Of a stretch of DNA of 64,000 bases, positions 47,434 to 57,239 are shown in pieces. The translations under genes and the position numbers were made by a program. Below the pieces are notes generated by a model. The model worked only from the letters and a program-made list of their open reading frames with translations, did no database searches and was not told where the DNA came from. Numbering within the stretch: the stretch's first letter is position 1; each line of letters begins with the position of its first letter. The stretch is from Larimichthys crocea. Lineage: Eukaryota; Chordata; Actinopteri; Sciaenidae. The stretch is from assembly GCF_000972845.2 (NCBI RefSeq), contig NC_040016.1, positions 23,641,923 to 23,705,922 of the forward strand, in the 5' to 3' direction.

Positions 47434-50092
47434 ATGCCTTGGAAATGCAAGTACTGCCCTGCCATCTGTGAGAAGAGAGCACAGCTTTTTAGACATTATA
47501 GGCTAAAACATGGGACTTGCCAAGAACTGTGCCCTTTCCTTGTTGCATCAGGAGTGTATGTGTACATTCAAATCTCTCAATGCAATTCTCTAGCCATTTA
47601 TCCCGCTTTCACACCAGAACTGTGGATCAACCGCAAACTGTAGACTCTCAAATGAGTTTCGCTTTGTCATGTGAATTTCTTGAACCCTGCACTGAAACGG
47701 AATACTTTGCTCATCTGAGGAGTACTCACTTAAAAGTAAATCACAAAGTTGATTGTCCTTATAAAGACTGTAAATTTCAGAGCAGTGTATACTCCACTTT
47801 CAATGCACACAAAAGTAAAACACATAGAGAGCATACTTGGAAGAATTTCAAATCTGAAATAATTGTAAGTATAACCAATGATGCTTGTGATGAAGCAGCC
47901 CATGAAAGTCAGGGTGAGCTAGAGAAAATGGCAACTTCTGACACAGAAGACCTAGAGGTCATTGAAGAAGCCTGTGATGCTCTTTGTGGTTTAGGAAAAC
48001 AGCTTGAAATAATCTGCATCTCTTTTATTGAAATGCAAACTATTCTTCATATCCCTGAGAGTGCTGTACAAGAAGTGATACAACACCTTTGCCAAATACA
48101 TGACCTGTCACAACCATTACTGTACAGTAATGTCAAGGCAGTACTTAAGAAACATTATCCAGATGTGGATGAATTAGTTGTAAAAGAAATTGTCTGTCTA
48201 ATTTCAGAAAGTAATGTGATGGCATCATTGTTGGCAAAACATGGATCCCTTGGAACTGTAAAAAGGAGGGCAGCCTATGTGAGGAATAAGTTTCCCCTGG
48301 TGATGCCTATAGAATATGTTGTTCAAAAAGGCACAAAAACTGTTGTATATGTCCCCATACAACACATGCTACAGAAACTATTAAACAAAACTGACATTTT
48401 AGATAAAGCAATGTCAGAAAATGTGCATGTTCCACATGAATATAGTTCATATGCCGATGGAGAGCACTTTAAGGAAAATTGCCTTCTTTCAGTGGATGAG
48501 TTCACAGTTGCACTGATACTATATCTTGATGACTTTGAAGTAGCCAATCCTTTGGGGACATCAAAGCTGAAACACAAAATGTGTGCAGTGATTGGGGTAT
48601 TGCAGACCACCAAATACAGTACAACACAATCTATTCAGCTTGCTCTACTCTGCAACACATCCACAATCAAACAGTGTGGTTATGAGAACGTTCTGCAACC
48701 TCTTATCCATGATCTTGTCTCATTAGAACAGCATGGTGTTTATGTAGAGCAGCTAGGCACAAGTGTGAAGGGAACCGTTTTGTTTGTAGCAGCTGATAAC
48801 CTTGCTGCCCATTCAATTGCAGGTTTCCATGAGAGCTTCAAAGTAAACAAATTTTGCAGAGTCTGCATGGCATCCAGAGTTGACATTCAGCAACAAGAGG
48901 TAAGATCTGGTTTGTTTCATCTCCGAGATAAGACTGTCATGACAGGCATGTGCAAGAGGTGATGAAAGACTCAAGCTTAAGTCCAAAACTATTGGGGGTA
49001 ACAAGGACGTGCCTCTTACTAAAAGTTTGAAACACTTCCATGTCGTCATGGGTTACCCTCCGGACATTTTACATGATGTCTTGGAAGGAATTGTCCCAGT
49101 TGAGGTGTCTCTGTGTCTGACAGACCTGATTGCCAAGAAGTATTTTACTTTAGATATGCTAAATCAGGCCATAAGCTCCTTTAATTACACGTTTACAGAC
49201 AAGACTGATCAGCCTCAGACAATTGGCAAAGGATTTTCAACCAAAGGGACCATTGGTGGAAATGGTCACGAAAACTGGTCCGTCATCCGGCTTCTTCCAC
49301 TTTTTATTGGTCACTGTGTCCCTGAGGGAAATAACTCTTGGGAACTTCTCATGCTTCTCAAAGATATTGTGGAGCTTGTTGTGGGCACCTAAGCATACTG
49401 AGACACTCTGCATTTCCTGGAATACAAGTTGGCAGAGCACAGAGAGCTGCTTCCGTTTCAACCTTTCCAATTTCAGGTTGCGACCAAAACATCATTATGT
49501 GGAACATTACCCTCACCTGATAAAGAAATTTGGTCCTTTGACTGAGGTTTGGACTATGCGCTTTGAGGGTAAGCATAAATTCTTCAAAAAAGTAGTCAGA
49601 GAGTCCCAGAATTTTAAAAATGTGGCCCTGACTCTTGCTACTAAACACCAAAAAGCACTCAGCTACTATTTGGACTGTAGCTCATTTTTCAGGCCAGCAG
49701 TTGATATGGCAAAGGTTGCAATGGTCTTGGTCACATCTTTTCCCAGTGATGTTCAGAGAGTACTCCCTCAAAACATAACCACTACTGGATCAGTGCTTGT
49801 TGCATCATCTGTCTGCATTGACGGTCAAGTATAACATAGATATGATGCTTTGTATTGGTTCCTGTTCAGGTCTCCCTGAATTGGGCAGATTACAGATTGT
49901 TGCAGCTAACCAGACATTTTGTTTGTCTGCGAAAAAATGACATCATGGTACCATGAGCACTTTCGATCCTACGAGCTCTGCCACGCTGATGGCCCTTCTA
50001 TGTGTGTGGTTAAGCTGTCTGATTTAAATGATGTCTTTCCACTGTCAGCTACAAAGTACAGGGAACTTATGGTAAACTCTTACGATTTGTTT
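47434..50092 (+). pseudogene. C2H2-finger/Tnp2-like transposase of the CACTA element, frameshifted
   Basis: The ATG at 47434 follows a likely 3' splice site ('tttttgtttaaag', 47423); a donor TGAG|GTGAGT near 47220 suggests a 5' UTR intron. The start encodes MPWKCKYCPAICEKRAQLF then RHYRLKH, a C2H2 finger. After a frame change near 47515, a 481-codon frame adds another finger-like region (CPYKDCKF...H...H), then ILYLDDFEVANPLGTSKLKH (about residue 335), 'VLQPLIHDLVSLEQ' and VAADNLAAHSIAGFHESF followed by KFCRVC. These parallel plant and animal Tnp2 transposases; the Asp residues in YLDD and ADN may be catalytic. Further frame changes near 48935, 49000, 49385 and 49840 separate PPDILHDVLEGIVPVE, KHHYVEHYPHLIKKFGPL and VVKLSDLNDVFPLSATKYRE. 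Broken copy; the exact exon structure is uncertain. Confidence 0.68.
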
Positions 50093-50127
50093 TTGTTAAA
50101 ACTGTCAATGTTTATTTTTTTCCTCAG

Positions 50128-52404
50128 ATGGCTACCAAACAGAAGCTGACAATGAGGAGTTATTTTTTGTGAGGGCGACACACGAAAAATGACAACTGAT
50201 CCTGGTCCAAATACAGTTGTGATGATTTAATTAAACTGGTTCAAGAAATCAGTTGAACCTGATTTACACTCTCACTTTGCAGTACGAGGACCCTGAATTA
50301 CAACAATGCACTCTGTACCTTACAGACATTTCTGACCTCCCTGGAAACCTACATCCGAATATTCCTGTCCTTGATCTCATCCCAGTGCCACCAAAGTGAA
50401 ATAAGCAGTGAAGTGAGCAGCCAAGCTGACACAGAGATCTTGTCTACCTCATCTTTGGGGGTCGAAAAGAGTGGCCTGAGGTATTTGACATTCCAAAGTT
50501 TCCTGTAGATGTGGAATACAGATTACGCCAAGGAAATCTGTTGCATCTTCGTGATGGCACTTACCTGAAAGTGACAAAGGATATGAAGCATGATATTCTT
50601 GAGAAGCTGGCGGAGACAATCTATGGCTACAAAGCTTACCCAACGAAAGAGGAGTTTGAAGTTGTCGCAAAAGCCTTGGTAGCAGAACACCCCTGCCTTA
50701 AAGAACAAGGCTCATCATCTGGCTGTCAGGGATGGATAAACAGTCTGAAATTCAAAATGGGGAATTACAGAACGAAAATGCGCCAGCTGGGACGGCCTGA
50801 TGTAAACAGGTATGGTGGTAAATGTGGAAAAAACAATGGTGATGGTGAGCCTTCTCGAAAAAACATAAAGAAGCCAAGAAAAGGGGAGATCAATTACCTT
50901 CCAGAATTTCCAGAGGGAATGGATGTTGCTAGGCTTGAAGCTGTTCGAGAGGCCATGGTCAATGAAAGCAGAAGAAAAACCCAATGATTCTCTTATTAGA
51001 AAAAACATGGACATCACATTTGCCCTTAGAAGGGAGGAGGTTGTAAAGCATGAGCCTGACATTAGCCTGATGGTCCAACGCTGGCCAGCGCTTTTCACAG
51101 AAAGCCAGGTTTGTGAAAGTGTCCTTTAAATTTCTTGTCTTTTTTGTGTTATATACATGATTGGACAACTTGTGCAGAGAGGTTTATTAGTGTTAAAAGT
51201 AACTCTGCCTGTATATCAAAACTGAAGTTATTTCATATTTTTCAGGTGTACTTGGAGTTTAACAGGGTTGTTGGTAGAAATCTTAAAGAAGAGTTCTTTG
51301 GTGTCCTTGATGGTTTGTGTCCAAGCTTGATGGAAATCTTCAAGAGGAAGACAGGCCGGATAGGCAAGCAGTTAGCTGACCTGGTACAACAGACAACGGG
51401 GGGTGATATTCTGTTTTTTTTGTAATTGATATCATGGGTAGTTCATACATATTACAAAAACAAATTCTTCCACCTTCCCTTGTGGTACTTCTCTATATGA
51501 ACAAATAAACTGATATATGATATATTTCTTGTGTTATATCTCTTTTCAGAGCACTGAGCCAACAGCCATTAGATGCCTTATCCTGAGAGGACTTCCAGTC
51601 ATTCTTGGGGATGATGCATCTATGTTCTTTAAGAGCAGTTCGGTGAGTAAAGTTTTTTGATTGGTGACTCAGTTTTTCCATTCTCCTATGTTTTGTATAT
51701 TTGGCATGATGAGTTATGATAATTACCATTTATGAAGATGTTTCATTAAACTTAAGTTGATTTTAACTTGATAATGTGCTTTCACTGTTAGCAAGAGGAA
51801 AATAATTACTGCATTTAATACTGCAAATTGTGCAAAAATTCAAAGGGCTTGTATAGTGACTTGATTTCTGCAAAAACAAAAAACCTAAACAACTGAGGGG
51901 CTGATGCTGGAACTTCCAGTCAACCTCAACTGAATGAATCCAAACATCTCCAATGTATTTATATATTTCCTTAATGATCTACACACACTTATCCCAAAAT
52001 AACTTGAATGGAGAACAAACAAAAAAGACCACGCAGTTGATTGTTGACAAATTACTGAATATCTTTTGTCTTGTTTCTCGCACTATAGAATCTTAATGAG
52101 GGAGACTCTGTGGGCATTCCCGTGGAATCCTCTGCTATGAGGACACCAGTGCTGCAAGCCCAGCATGCCACATTAAAACCCCTCAAGAGTGGGGATCATC
52201 CTAGAGGGCAGCCTTGTCATGGAAGCACTCACCAACCTACCTCAGGCAATGTGCCTCTTGTTTGGCTTTACCTACGCACTTCACCTGCAGTACCCGAAGT
52301 GCTTAAAAAACACATTTGCCTTCATTCAGCAGGTAATGCTAAATTTGGGTCGAAGTGAGCTACCTCCCAAGGTTCAAAAGCTGAAGAATGATCTTGCAGT
52401 GTAA
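50128..52404 (+). pseudogene. SAMD3-like protein encoded by the CACTA element, multi-exon and frameshifted
   Basis: It starts at ATG 50128 right after an acceptor ('tttttttcctcag'). The N-terminus, across two frameshifts, reads CEGDTRKMTTDPGPNT, DDLIKLVQEI, LTLQYEDPELQQCTLYLTDI: a beta-grasp/PB1-like pattern (my inference). Stops near 50395-50420 break a linker. Then VDVEYRLRQGNLLHLRDGTY, GYKAYPTKEEFEVVAKALVA, EHPCLKE and LKFKMGNYRTKMRQLGRPDV follow (50500-50986). Likely exons continue at about 50960-51107, 51246-51400, 51551-51642 (donor GTGAGTAAAG) and 52090-52404, ending MCLLFGFTYALHLQYPKCLK, 'NTFAFIQQV' and 'KVQKLKNDLAV'. I recognise this layout from teleost predicted proteins named sterile alpha motif domain-containing protein 3-like; no SAM domain is visible in what remains. 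Function unknown. Confidence 0.62.
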
Positions 52405-52805
52405 GACACATTTATGCTCATCACACAAGTCTTCATGTTCATGGTCAGTGTTGTTGTTTTCATACTTGAAAATTGTTCACAGAGCAAAATTATTATTTTT
52501 TGGTTCCTCTCACACCTTCCAAGGTTCAAAAGTTAAGAATGATCCTGAAGTTTAAGACACATGTATGCTTATGACACAAGTCTTCATGTTCATGGTCAGT
52601 GTTATTGTTTTTTTCATACTCGGAAATTGTTCATAGGGCAAAATTATTATTTTTTTTTGGTTCCTGTCCCACCTCCCAAGGTTCAAAGCTAAAGAGGATC
52701 TTGAAGTTTAAGACACATGTATGCTTATGACACAAGTCTTCATGTTCATGGTCAGTGTTGTTGTTTTTTTCATACTTGAAAATTGTTCACAGAGCAAAAA
52801 ATTAA
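52365..52805. repeat. Threefold tandem repeat of the SAMD3-like 3' end
   Basis: Three head-to-tail copies with spacing of about 151 and 156 bp, marked by 'cttcatgttcatggtcagtg' at 52431, 52582 and 52738. Each unit includes the last codons (ctcccaaggttcaaa...ctgaag...gat), the stop region and 'taagacacatgtatgctta'. Copies two and three are downstream of the stop and non-coding. Confidence 0.92.
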
Positions 52806-52949
52806 AAAACTATTGCTGTGATTGTATTTGGAAGGAAATCGTTTCCTATTCACTACACAATAATTCAAATATGTTTTGTTTGCTGCATTATAGAAAGGCA
52901 CTGTAAGGTATATCTGTAATTTGTTTGTTGTTGTGTGTCTAAATAAAAT

Positions 52950-53310
52950 AAATAAAATGTACTACATTGTTTGGTCATTGACAAAATAATAATTTAATAG
53001 GAATTGTCTTTTTCCAAGTATAATATTTAAGATTTAATATATTCATATTTTTAATAAAACTAGAATTTAAGTTTTTGGACTTATAATATTAAGTTTTGAC
53101 TATTGTAATTTTAAGTAGACTCCACTATATTTTTTCTATTGTGATTACTTAAACCATTTAAGTGTATATAACTTAAAATGTTAAATTCTGACTATTGTAC
53201 ATTTAAGTTGACTATACTTAAACAAATTAATTTTCTTATGTCAATAACTTAAACCATTTGAGGCAATCACTTGACGCAAATGGTTGAGTACAATCAACTT
53301 ATCCGGGTTT
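52950..53310. repeat. AT-rich subterminal zone of the CACTA element
   Basis: Repeated TTAAGT and ACTTAAA words (aatttaagtttttg, ttttaagtagac, cttaaaccatttaagtg, acatttaagttgac) approach the right end. CACTA elements usually carry subterminal transposase-binding repeats here. Confidence 0.65.
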
Positions 53311-53844
53311 ACAGTGCAGTTAATGCTTTCCGAGCATGTATCTATTTACATCCATGTTCTGAGTCTAAATCCTTGAGGCCGATCGGCCGTGATGAGTTCT
53401 GTATTTAACTGCTACACTATCCAGCCTAACCCTGTTACATCCAGAACATGGATGGAGGAGTCTGCCGCCGTTGTTATGCCACCGTTGTTATGGTAACCAT
53501 GACGATAAATTATCGCTAGAGGACACAATTTGCTTTTATTCAGCATAGATTTAGAAAGTAAAACGTACATTTATCGCTAGAAATGTCCTCTTAGAAAGTT
53601 ATTTTTTGAGACAAAAATAACTCCATAGACAAGTATTCTCAAGTATTGCAGTACTCATAGAACGATCTTCACCTGTCTCAGACACAGAAGACTGAAAAAA
53701 AAGAACATTGCTCAAAATGTCAACATGTCCTTGCAAACCTACTGTACAAAGAGCCTCAGCACAGAAAACCATGCAGTCAAAGTGATTTTACTGAGACTTC
53801 AGGACTATTCTGTGATCAGCACATTACCAGTGACATGATGCGAT

Positions 53845-54395
53845 ATTAGATTAGATTAGATAATACTTTATTTATCCCACAACGGAGAAATTCACTTGTT
53901 AACAGCAGCGAAAAATAGAATCAAGGAGAGAAACACAAGTGTACATATTTACAAAAAGTACTAAAGTAGAATGTGCAGGTTTAAGAATGTGCAGATTTAC
54001 AAAACAAGTACTAAGGTAGACGAAAAAACAAACAAAAAAATTGCAATGGGGCATGAACAGGAGACTACAACATGATCAGGTGCAGATGTTGTAAAGTCTC
54101 ACAGCAGCAGGGATGAAGGACCTGCCGAACCTCTCCTTCTTACAGCGTGGGTGTAGCAGTCTGCTGCTGAAGGAGCTGCTCAGAGACCCCACAGTGTCAT
54201 GTAGGGGGTGAGAGGGGTTGTCCATGATGGATGTCAGCTTAGCTAACATCCTCCTCTCACCCACTTCCTCTATGGAGTCCAGAGGACAGTCCAGGACAGA
54301 GCTCGCTCTTCTAATAAGTCTGTTGAGCCTGACATTGAGCCTGTCAGTATGTGACTGACACCATATGCTCCCATCTTTCTTAGAAATAAAAGTAC
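53845..54395 (-). pseudogene. 3' end of a LINE (L2/Rex-type) with the reverse-transcriptase C-terminus
   Basis: On the minus strand the frame reads LNRLIRRASSVLDCPLDSIE then EVGERRMLAKLTSIMDNPSH, PLHDTVGSLSSSFSSRLLHP and RCKKERFGRSFIPAAVRLYN, the well-known C-terminus of a fish LINE ORF2. The stop is at about 54076. About 210 bp of 3' UTR end in 'gggataaataaagtattatc' and repeated taatc words, which is typical for the 3' tail. The 5' truncation at about 54395 is usual for LINE copies. Confidence 0.85.
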
Positions 54396-55080
54396 TGCGT
54401 TGTAAAGCAAAGTTTTTACATGGCAAAATAATAATAAAAAAAAAGAGAAAAAACATTTAAGAGTTGTCCAAACCACCAAAAACAATGTCAGATCCAACTT
54501 CAAATGCAACGGCCACATGATCCATCAAGTGAAGCAGAGCTCACAGGCAGGCCTATCACACTGCCTGTACTGCCGGCAGTGTAAATCACAGCAGCAGTCG
54601 AGTCGTATTGCCTCCAACTTAAAAATGATCACGTATAGTTGCTCACACAATTCATGTTTATGGTCGGAAATGTGATGGGGCAGTTTATTTTCAAACTGCT
54701 GGAACATGCATTATTCAAGCTCCTTCTTTACAAGAAAGTGACTTTGAAGAGGTGCTCCCTCTGGTACAGCATGTACACTCTTTGGGAATGCATGACTTCA
54801 TAATCAGCAGTGATCTGAAAACAAGACTTGGAAGTAAAACTGAGTTTTGGAGCGGACTACTTTACTGTGTAAGATCTCTACTAGAGTTTGGCTGTGGGCC
54901 TTTGATCCAGCCCAGACTATGAAAACGTCATGACCTGAAGCTAGAAACCCACAGCTGCCATTATTACAGACCTATAGAGCCATGAATTATGATACGATAT
55001 AAAACTGAGATCAAACGTTTCCACAGATACCAAACACAATCAGGCTAAATCTAAGATGTAGACAATAAGTAAAATGTGTT
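54396..55080. other. No gene recognised
   Basis: Ordinary DNA with an A-rich run at about 54427-54450. Open frames are short. Confidence 0.5.
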
Positions 55081-55088
55081 GATGGAAT

Positions 55089-55400
55089 CAGGGCCGGTCC
55101 TAGCTATGGGCAATGTGGGCGGCCGCCCAGGGCGCATTCTCCGTGGGGGGCGCACGAACGCCCGAAAAAGCAAAAAACCTCGGTAATTTTCGATACCGCT
55201 CATTAAGTTAGCGGAGCGGGCGCCCCGATAGCGGGGTGTTGACAAGGCAGAGGGGGGCGTCGGACAGACCGATGGGGGCGCACGCATTCCGGGACGCACG
55301 GCGCATCCAGGGGCGCACGGGCGGCCGTTCGGGCGCACGAGAAAATGTTCGCCCTGGGGGGGGTTCGCCCAGGGCGCAAATGTGGCCAGGACCGGCGCTG
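55089..55400. mobile_element. GC-rich 312-bp MITE with a perfect 8-bp duplication
   Basis: GATGGAAT flanks both sides (55081-55088 and 55401-55408). The ends are CAGGGCCGGTCCTAGC and, on the other strand, CAGCGCCGGTCCTGGC. The interior is very CpG-rich, with repeated gggcgcac units (for example near 55147, 55276, 55291, 55312, 55334). An 8-bp duplication suggests mobilisation by a hAT transposase. The open frames on both strands result from high GC and are not genes. Confidence 0.9.
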
Positions 55401-56310
55401 GATGGAATATTCAGCCATAAAGTAAATTGAACATTCCACTGAGATCCAATCAAACAGGTTCAAAATATTCCTTCTATACAGTACGGTTCAGGTATAGAAT
55501 CTATAATATAATAATGCAAAATATGTCATGGAAAATGCAATGTTTCAATTCATTTATCTTTTGATTTTTTTAGGTTGTGAATATGTCCATCATCAAAGTT
55601 TACGCCTGAGCTTTCCCTCATATGATGGTTTCCTCGCGTCCCAAACCCTGTTACTAAATTACAGAAGCTTGTTGTTGTTTAGCTTCCCGGTGAATATACA
55701 TATGCCATAATCATGAATGATTATCCAGCTCAAATGTTTCTGAACCGCCACAGAGACGAACCCAGCTGCACTTTGAGAACCAAAACGCGCCGTTTCTATG
55801 TAGCTCCATGTGCAGACCCGGAGGCACAGAGGAAGCGCTTTCACCCGGCTCACGTAAACGCACCACTGTCGTCTGTTGTCATGAGGCTTGACGGTGTTTC
55901 TGTTTGACTTGTGGCTACGTCAACTGGCGACCGCTCACGTTAAACCGAAACACCGTGTGGCACGGTGTGCTGACTGTGCTCAGCCGGAGCTCAGCCTGTG
56001 AGCTCGCTGAGCATGAACGAGGACACACCGAGTACCTGAGTGTTGAGCTGCCGTCACCGCTACAGCACACAGCTACAGTTAGCGCCGCCAGCTAAGCTCA
56101 TTTAAAGGGACCGACATGCACGCGCAAGTCCTGTCACACTGTACACTGCCACGCGAGCAGAGATGACGCAGTGCGCGTGCTCGCTGTGCCTGATAGAATA
56201 CAGTTTTAAAGAAATGAACAAAGCAGTCAGTGTGTTTTTAATGACCGAACTCATGAATGACACCGAGCCCTCCGGACAACACGTTCAAACAACACACACG
56301 CTGTACTCAC

Positions 56311-56334
56311 CTGCTCAGAATCCTGCCGTTGCAT
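56311..56334 (-). CDS. Possible short first coding exon (minus strand)
   Basis: On the minus strand an ATG at 56334 opens eight codons (MQRQDSEQ), followed directly by a consensus donor CAG|GTGAGTAC at 56310. The ATG sits within the ZNF143-like motif, so transcription would have to start just upstream. This may equally be a 5' untranslated exon. No downstream exon was identified. Confidence 0.3.
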
Positions 56335-56349
56335 TGTGGGAAGTGTAGT
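56330..56349 (-). promoter_or_regulatory. ZNF143/THAP11-type promoter motif
   Basis: On the minus strand the sequence is ACTACACTTCCCACAATGCA, close to the known ACTACAATTCCCAGAATGC motif found near vertebrate transcription starts. It is placed just upstream of a minus-strand splice donor and at the edge of a CpG-rich stretch. Confidence 0.6.
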
Positions 56350-56359
56350 TTAATGCACG

Positions 56360-57060
56360 CGGTGTAAGCAGGGAACTACGACGTTGCCACTTTAATAAAA
56401 CTACAAGTACCAATGCGAAAGGAACGCAGGCTTTATGTTGCGTTTAGGGCAAGTAGGAATACTTCAGATTCGTGAATTATGTCACTGAAATTGTATCTTA
56501 TTTACTTCTTTGGTTATTTTGACTGTGACGTAAATCTGTATTTATGATTTATTTAAGAGAAACCTTGGCATAATAATGTGAGCATGAACACAACTGACAA
56601 CAAACACTCAATATACAGAAAGTATGGACGTCCATTTCAGCCAGCGTGATAAGAAAAATACTTTTTCATTATAATGACTTAATATCTTAAAATAATGAGT
56701 TAGTATTTAATAAATAATTACATAGTTCCTCAAAATAATGAGAAACATATTCAAAATACACCTTAGCCCAATGCGACAGTCCCAGCATAATTCATCCAAT
56801 ACTTTAGTGAAGAACATATTCTTTAGGTCACTATATTTCTGTGACATATTTTTCTGGATACATGCAGGATGATGATCATCCTGAGGATGATTTTGAGGAA
56901 CCTTTAACTATTCATGAAGCATCAGGCCAAAATGACAGAACAATACTCTAGGCCAGCTTCCATCCGGAGTAAAGGACATACACTTAATATGTTTTGTTTT
57001 TTCCTATGATGCTGAACCACCCCTCTCACCACTGCATGAAAAAAAAAGAAAAAATGAGAT
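56360..57060. other. No gene recognised
   Basis: AT-rich DNA with an ATAATGA/AATAATGAG-like run at about 56670-56750. No domains or transposon ends. Confidence 0.5.
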
Positions 57061-57104
57061 GGATTGTACCAGAAAGAAAACATGTAACATAACATTACAA
57101 AGAG

Positions 57105-57235
57105 GTACAAAATGGCCCAGGATCCCTTCCCACTACTAACATCCAGGCCTGATGTGTGCAGATCCTTCAAAAGGATTAATCCACGAGAAGCACCTGGACC
57201 AGATGGCATCCCTGGCTGAGCTCTCAAGGTGTATG
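57105..57235 (+). pseudogene. LINE reverse-transcriptase fragment
   Basis: The plus strand encodes RPDVCRSFKRINPREAPGPD then GIPG followed by a stop. This is the conserved start of LINE reverse transcriptase (V-x-x-x-FK-x-INP-x-KAPGPDGIPG). Only this motif is preserved; flanking sequence has no further match. Confidence 0.75.
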
Positions 57236-57239
57236 AGGA

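Larger units (their letters stand above)
46835..53316 (+). mobile_element. CACTA-type (EnSpm-like) transposon with two genes
   Basis: The left end begins CACTGTTAACCG (46835) and the right end, on the other strand, begins CACTGTAAACCC (from 53316). Within both ends is the shared string AAGTTSATTSTACKCAAMCA. The flanking CA on each side fits a short 2-bp target duplication. The interior, all on the plus strand, holds a 5' untranslated exon with donor at about 47220, a Tnp2-like transposase pseudogene and a SAMD3-like pseudogene. AT-rich ACTTAA words fill the right subterminal zone. The element is about 6.5 kb and lies inside the older inverted-repeat element. Family assignment rests on the CACT ends plus the Tnp2-like motifs. 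Confidence 0.72.
46223..53627. mobile_element. Older element with long inverted repeats, split by the CACTA insertion
   Basis: The outer ends are inverted: TATGGAGTTATTTTTGTCTC at 46223 and the same string on the other strand ending at 53627. Further in, 46675-46826 and 53500-53588 are also inverted copies (taaatgtacgttttacttt, ctaaatctatgctgaat, agcaaattgtgt, tcgtcatggttaccat). If the duplication is TA, the termini are TGGAG...CTCCA. The left half has an extra ~415 bp (46251-46670) rich in cacaaa/tttgtg words. The element itself shows no gene. The transposon family is not clear to me. Confidence 0.8.
55780..56350. promoter_or_regulatory. CpG-rich, promoter-like stretch
   Basis: CpG dinucleotides are frequent here (aaacgcgccg, gctcacgtaaacgcacc, gcgaccgctcacg, tgcacgcgcaag, gacgcagtgcgcgtgctcgc) compared with the AT-rich surroundings, and there are no transposon ends. 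It ends next to a ZNF143-like motif and a minus-strand donor site. Which gene it would serve is not visible. Confidence 0.5.

Noticed and set aside
55051..55463. Several overlapping open frames on both strands rich in Arg, Pro and Ala
   Set aside because: They cover the CpG-rich MITE and show no domain; high GC removes stops.
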